Of a DNA stretch of 14,310 nt, positions 12,850 through 14,310 are shown piece by piece. Below the pieces are notes generated by a model. That model did not search any database. It had not been told where the DNA came from and saw nothing but the letters and a program-made list of their open reading frames with translations. A program made the position numbers and the translations under genes. The stretch is taken from assembly GCA_029863355.1 (NCBI GenBank), contig JAOTVO010000034.1, forward strand, positions 1 to 14,310. Direction: 5' to 3'. This DNA comes from Candidatus Krumholzibacteriia bacterium. GTDB lineage: Bacteria; Krumholzibacteriota; Krumholzibacteria; WVZY01; JAKEHA01. Each line of letters begins with the position of its first letter. Position 1 is the first letter of the stretch.

Positions 12850-13812
12850 ATGAAGAGAAACACCGGGATCCTGGCCTTGGCGGCCGCGGCGTGCCTTGCC
12901 GTGCTCGCGGTGGCGCAGAAGGGTGACGGCGCAGAGCGGGCCGGCGCCGCGGAAGCCTACGCGACCGTGACCGCAGAGGTGGAAGCGCTGACCGACGAGA
13001 TCAGGCGGGCGCGCACGCAAGAGCGCAAGCTGCAGCTGATCGATGAGATCGAGTCCAAGCTGGTCACGTTCCGCAGCGACTACGCGGAAACGCCCGAGGC
13101 GGCGGACGCTGCCTTCCACCTGGGAATGATCAAGAGCAACCTCCAGGCGTACGAAGACGCAGTGAAACTCCTGTCGGAGTTCGTCGCCAAGGGGGGAGCG
13201 TCGGCGCCGCGCGACAAGGTCGCCTTCGCGCACTACTACCTGGCGGAGGCGCATAAGGGCCTGGGCGCGCTGGATGACGCGCGTAGCGAATACATGATCG
13301 TGCTCAACGAGTACAGCGACATAAACCCGCAGCTCACGCAGTTCACGCGGGCCAGCGTGAAGGATCTGGAAACGGCGCGGAAGCTGGCCGTCGGCGCGGA
13401 GCCCATCCCCTTCGAGGTGGTGGGGATCAAGGGCGAGAAGCTGTCGCCGGCCGAGTTCAAGGGCAAGGTCCTGCTCCTCGACTTCTGGGCGACGTGGTGC
13501 GGTCCGTGCAAGGTGGAGATGCCCAACGTCAAGCGCGTCTACGAGAAGTACAACAAGGCCGGTTTCGAGATCGTCGGCATCTCGCTCGACCGCTCACGCA
13601 ACGACCTCGACGCCTACATCGACAAGTACGACATTTCCTGGCCGCAGTTCTTCGACGGCAAGTACTGGCAGAACGACGTGGCGGTGCAGTACGGCGTCCG
13701 CTCGATACCGGCGACCTACCTCATCGACCGCAAGGGCAAGATCCGCTACAAGTTGCTGCGCGGCAGGCAACTGGAGTTGGCGGTGGAGAAGCTCTTGAAG
13801 GAGAGCCTGTAG
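12850..13812 (+). CDS. Exported TlpA/ResA-like thioredoxin with N-terminal helical (TPR-like) domain
   Basis: A 320-residue protein from the ATG at 12850. Residues 1-22 are a signal peptide (GILALAAAACLAVLAVA). A lipobox-like AAAC at 12-15 is present but lies early in the hydrophobic core, so a lipoprotein is less likely. Residues about 35-180 are helical with TPR-like character (AAFHLGMIKSNLQAYEDAVK, HYYLAEAHKGLGALDDA). Residues about 184-320 are a thioredoxin-fold domain: DFWATWCGPC with active Cys217 and Cys220, and the cis-proline loop SIPATYLID with Pro287. TlpA/ResA-type proteins reduce or exchange disulfides outside the cytoplasm. It lies 57 nt after the DUF1573 selenoprotein on the same strand and ends at an intrinsic terminator, so the two genes very likely form an operon. 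Its CxxC could reduce the partner's UGC motif; that is inference. Confidence 0.92.
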   Translation: MKRNTGILALAAAACLAVLAVAQKGDGAERAGAAEAYATVTAEVEALTDEIRRARTQERKLQLIDEIESKLVTFRSDYAETPEAADAAFHLGMIKSNLQAYEDAVKLLSEFVAKGGASAPRDKVAFAHYYLAEAHKGLGALDDARSEYMIVLNEYSDINPQLTQFTRASVKDLETARKLAVGAEPIPFEVVGIKGEKLSPAEFKGKVLLLDFWATWCGPCKVEMPNVKRVYEKYNKAGFEIVGISLDRSRNDLDAYIDKYDISWPQFFDGKYWQNDVAVQYGVRSIPATYLIDRKGKIRYKLLRGRQLELAVEKLLKESL

Positions 13813-13836
13813 GGACGCGAAGGCCGCGCGAGAAGG

Positions 13837-14310
13837 CTACGCGGGGGCGGCGCAACGCGCCGCCCCCTCTTTTTTTTCGGCCACGATCCGGCGCACGATC
13901 TCCACTTCCATGTCCACGCGCGCGTCCCAGCGCGTGAAGCCCTCGCGCGCCAGGCGGCGGCCCGCCCGACCCATGCGCTCGCGCGACTGCGGGTCTTCCA
14001 GCAGCGCCGCGACGGCCGCGGCCAGCGCGTCCACGTCGCCGTCGGGGACGAGGAGCCCCGTCTCGCCGTGGCGCACGACGCGCGCCGTGTCGCCCACGTC
14101 GTAGGCGATCACGGGCACCCCGCAGATCAGGGCCTCGCACGTGGGGAGCGCCATGTTGGTGAGGTTGCTGGTGCTCACGAACAGGTCGGAGGCGGCCATG
14201 AGTGCGGGGACCTCGTCGTGGGGTACTACGCCGGTGAAGCGGACGTGGCCCGCGACGCCGGCCGCGCGCGCCGCCTCCTCGCTCTCGGCGCGCTCTGGGC
14301 CGTCGCCGGC
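13837..14310 (-). CDS. GT-B glycosyltransferase, family 4-like (5' part outside window)
   Basis: The C-terminal 157 residues are visible; the start lies beyond the right edge, and the frame is open to base 14310. Recognisable family 4 features are the AGDGPERA strand-loop at the visible N-end, VRFTGVVPHDEVPALMAASD, the nucleotide-sugar-binding stretch ALPTCEALICGVPVIA with Glu in the expected place, and GDTARVVRHGETGLLVPDGD. It probably transfers a sugar from an activated donor during glycan or lipid-sugar synthesis in the cytoplasm; donor and acceptor cannot be read. The segment before CEA reads SNLTNMALPT rather than the common EGFGL form. Its last codons (EKKEGAAR) are encoded by the complement of the neighbouring operon's terminator. 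It is convergent with the thioredoxin gene, 24 nt apart. Confidence 0.88.
   Translation of the reverse strand, partial: AGDGPERAESEEAARAAGVAGHVRFTGVVPHDEVPALMAASDLFVSTSNLTNMALPTCEALICGVPVIAYDVGDTARVVRHGETGLLVPDGDVDALAAAVAALLEDPQSRERMGRAGRRLAREGFTRWDARVDMEVEIVRRIVAEKKEGAARCAAPA
13843..13877 (+). terminator. Strong intrinsic terminator of the DUF1573-thioredoxin operon
   Basis: A perfect 11-bp G/C stem (13843-13853 with 13857-13867, loop AAC) is followed by TC and eight T residues (13870-13877). It starts 31 nt after the thioredoxin stop. It lies inside the 3' coding end of the convergent glycosyltransferase gene. Confidence 0.9.

Noticed and set aside
11713..13254. Minus-strand open frame opposite the DUF1573 and thioredoxin genes
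   Set aside because: The plus strand has ribosome-binding sites, signal peptides and domain motifs. The opposite frame has none.

Overview
This 14.3 kb window is GC-rich, gene-dense bacterial DNA. It holds eleven genes I can support, two of them cut by the window ends. TGA serves as an ordinary stop in several genes (the HEAT protein, the HD-GYP protein and cysM), so the standard code applies. I see no rRNA, tRNA, CRISPR array, IS element or phage gene. The organism cannot be named. A DNRLRE/DUF11 surface protein, a TPR export-type protein, a HEAT/HD-GYP pair and a probable selenoprotein fit an uncultured Gram-negative-like lineage (for example Eisenbacteria, Gemmatimonadota or Myxococcota relatives), but this is a guess.

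Layout. Minus strand, 1-5059: a secreted DNRLRE/tandem-repeat/DUF11 protein (partial), a two-subunit class I [4Fe-4S] fumarase (beta and alpha overlapping), and a secreted TPR protein. Plus strand, 5195-8529: a cytoplasmic HEAT-repeat protein translationally coupled to an HD-GYP signalling protein. The two share a related N-terminal domain. Minus strand, 8560-11399: a compact operon cysM, JAMM protease, and a three-domain fusion of a CysO/MoaD-like ubiquitin-fold carrier, a MoeB/MoeZ E1-like adenylyltransferase and rhodanese. This is the protein-thiocarboxylate route to cysteine, with the carrier's GG terminus buried inside the fusion. Plus strand, 11788-13812: an exported DUF1573 protein interrupted by an in-frame UGA exactly at the first Cys of its conserved CGCT motif, then a TlpA-like thioredoxin with a WCGPC site, ended by a strong intrinsic terminator. 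Minus strand, 13837-14310: the C-terminal part of a family 4-type glycosyltransferase.

Most interesting. (1) The two frames at 11788-11988 and 11998-12792 are best read as one selenoprotein (Sec67) with a UGC redox motif. A perfect 7-bp hairpin with a GGUC apical loop lies shortly downstream of the UGA, and a thioredoxin-like partner is encoded 57 nt after the stop. (2) The carrier-E1-rhodanese fusion beside a JAMM protease suggests a ubiquitin-like precursor that must be cut after Gly-Gly before it can carry sulfur to CysM. No selenocysteine machinery is in view, so (1) rests on the motif, reading-frame continuity, the RNA hairpin and operon context.
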